Positions 63,486-64,000 of a DNA stretch of 64,000 nucleotides are shown one piece after another. The DNA comes from Gellertiella hungarica (GTDB lineage: Bacteria > Pseudomonadota > Alphaproteobacteria > Rhizobiales > Rhizobiaceae). The position numbers and the translations under genes were made by a program. Below the pieces are notes generated by a model, which saw only the letters and a program-made list of their open reading frames with translations, was not told the origin of the DNA and ran no database searches. The stretch spans positions 124,001 to 188,000 of the forward strand of contig NZ_JACIEZ010000001.1 of NCBI RefSeq assembly GCF_014197145.1, in the 5' to 3' direction. Positions within the stretch are counted from its first letter, which is position 1. Each line of letters opens with the position of its first letter.

Positions 63486-64000
63486 CTAGGCCTGCAGCGA
63501 TGCGCCGAGCAGCAGCAGGCCCATGATCAGCACGAAAAGCGCGCCGCCGATTTCGGCCACGTGACCGACAATGCGGCCAGCGGAGCTTTCGGCACCCGCA
63601 ATGCGCAGGGCAAGACCCTTTGCCAGCACGGCCAGCGTTGCCAGCAGGGCCACGGTGATGGCCGTCCCGAGCGACATGGCGACAACCGAGAGCACGCCCC
63701 CCAGCATCAGCCCGTTCAGCATGGAAAAGCTGAGGACAAGGAGCGCGCCGGAGCAGGGGCGCAGACCCACGGCGATGATCGCCGACCAGGCCTCGCTGAG
63801 GCCGAAACGGCCCGACCGCAAGGCCGAGGGATCCGGCAGATGGGCATGGCCGCAGGATTCGCAGACGAAGCCCTGCGGCGCAGACCCTGCCGGGGCGAAA
63901 TCGCCGAAGCCATGCCGGCAATCGGGACCGTGGACATGCGGCTCGCTGCCGGCCCCGGCAAAGAGCATCTGCGTGGCCGCCTGCCGCGCCGGGAACAGCG
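63486..64000 (-). CDS. NicO-family nickel/cobalt exporter, C-terminal part
   Basis: The gene starts beyond the window; the frame stays open to the edge. The visible part has a His/Cys-rich cytoplasmic loop (HVHGPDCRHG, then CESCGHAHLPDP) and three membrane helices, with SAIIAVGLRPCSGALLVL as the most conserved stretch. This is typical of RcnA/NicO nickel-cobalt efflux proteins, where the His-rich loop binds metal. It converges with the small membrane protein gene, whose stop is 9 bases away. Confidence 0.85.
   Translation of the reverse strand, partial: LFPARQAATQMLFAGAGSEPHVHGPDCRHGFGDFAPAGSAPQGFVCESCGHAHLPDPSALRSGRFGLSEAWSAIIAVGLRPCSGALLVLSFSMLNGLMLGGVLSVVAMSLGTAITVALLATLAVLAKGLALRIAGAESSAGRIVGHVAEIGGALFVLIMGLLLLGASLQA

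Noticed and set aside
1-64000. CRISPR array, tRNA or rRNA genes
   Set aside because: No regular short direct repeats and no recognisable tRNA cloverleaf or rRNA segment was found by reading; a covariance search would settle tRNA absence.

Overview
The window is a high-GC chromosomal stretch, densely coded on both strands, with bacterial gene families typical of the Rhizobiaceae (an ExoD-family membrane protein, DUF2244 next to nth, a non-pyrrolysine MttB homologue beside a dimethylglycine-dehydrogenase-type enzyme, rhizobial-style palindromic intergenic repeats). A Rhizobium/Ensifer/Shinella-like alphaproteobacterium is the best guess; the genus cannot be fixed from the sequence alone. I see about 60 genes, no tRNA or rRNA gene, no CRISPR array and no transposase.

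Layout. 1-2.4 kb: end of purC and a membrane-anchored nucleotide-sugar dehydratase/epimerase. 2.5-8.75 kb: a compact catabolic island with an amino-acid/amine permease, GntR regulator, class I glutamine amidotransferase-like hydrolase, cytochrome P450, glutamine-synthetase-like ligase and [2Fe-2S] ferredoxin, closed by a strong terminator. I read it as a gamma-glutamylation pathway for an amine in which a P450 does the oxidative step. 8.7-18.3 kb: orphan ABC binding protein, GH5 glycosidase, ung, an aldehyde dehydrogenase, EamA exporter overlapping a phosphonate-monoesterase-type hydrolase, ExoD, FucU/RbsD protein, nitrilase-fold amidohydrolase, RpiR regulator. 19.3-23 kb: nth, DUF2244, Ada-like methyltransferase, transaldolase. 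23-26.4 kb: lactonase-type amidohydrolase, IclR regulator and a BDH2-like dehydrogenase, probably one sugar-acid or hydroxy-acid pathway, then DUF1345.

26.6-34.2 kb: a minus-strand operon with the gene order of E. coli ydcSTUV-patD (polyamine/4-aminobutyraldehyde use), headed by a LysR gene and a clear operator palindrome. 34.3-42.8 kb: GMC oxidoreductase, 3-hydroxyisobutyrate-dehydrogenase-like enzyme and enolase-superfamily dehydratase, divergent from a DMGDH-like flavoprotein and an MttB-family methyltransferase; together these suggest breakdown of an unidentified N-methylated compound. 42.9-47.4 kb: a membrane-anchored protein with a long His-rich disordered tail, then gltX-lysS. 47.5-54.2 kb: SLC13 transporter, TerC protein, and a TetR-controlled HlyD/DHA2 efflux pair with two operator palindromes. 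54.2-58.1 kb: LacI regulator-xylB-xylA. 58.2-64 kb: trhO, EVE and VOC proteins with a WYL regulator, eda, DUF533, GNAT, a small membrane protein and the end of a NicO-type nickel/cobalt exporter cut by the window edge.

The two stretches most worth testing as undescribed systems are the P450/ferredoxin/glutamine-synthetase-like island and the MttB/DMGDH/enolase island. Functions of individual families are from general knowledge; pathway assignments are inference.
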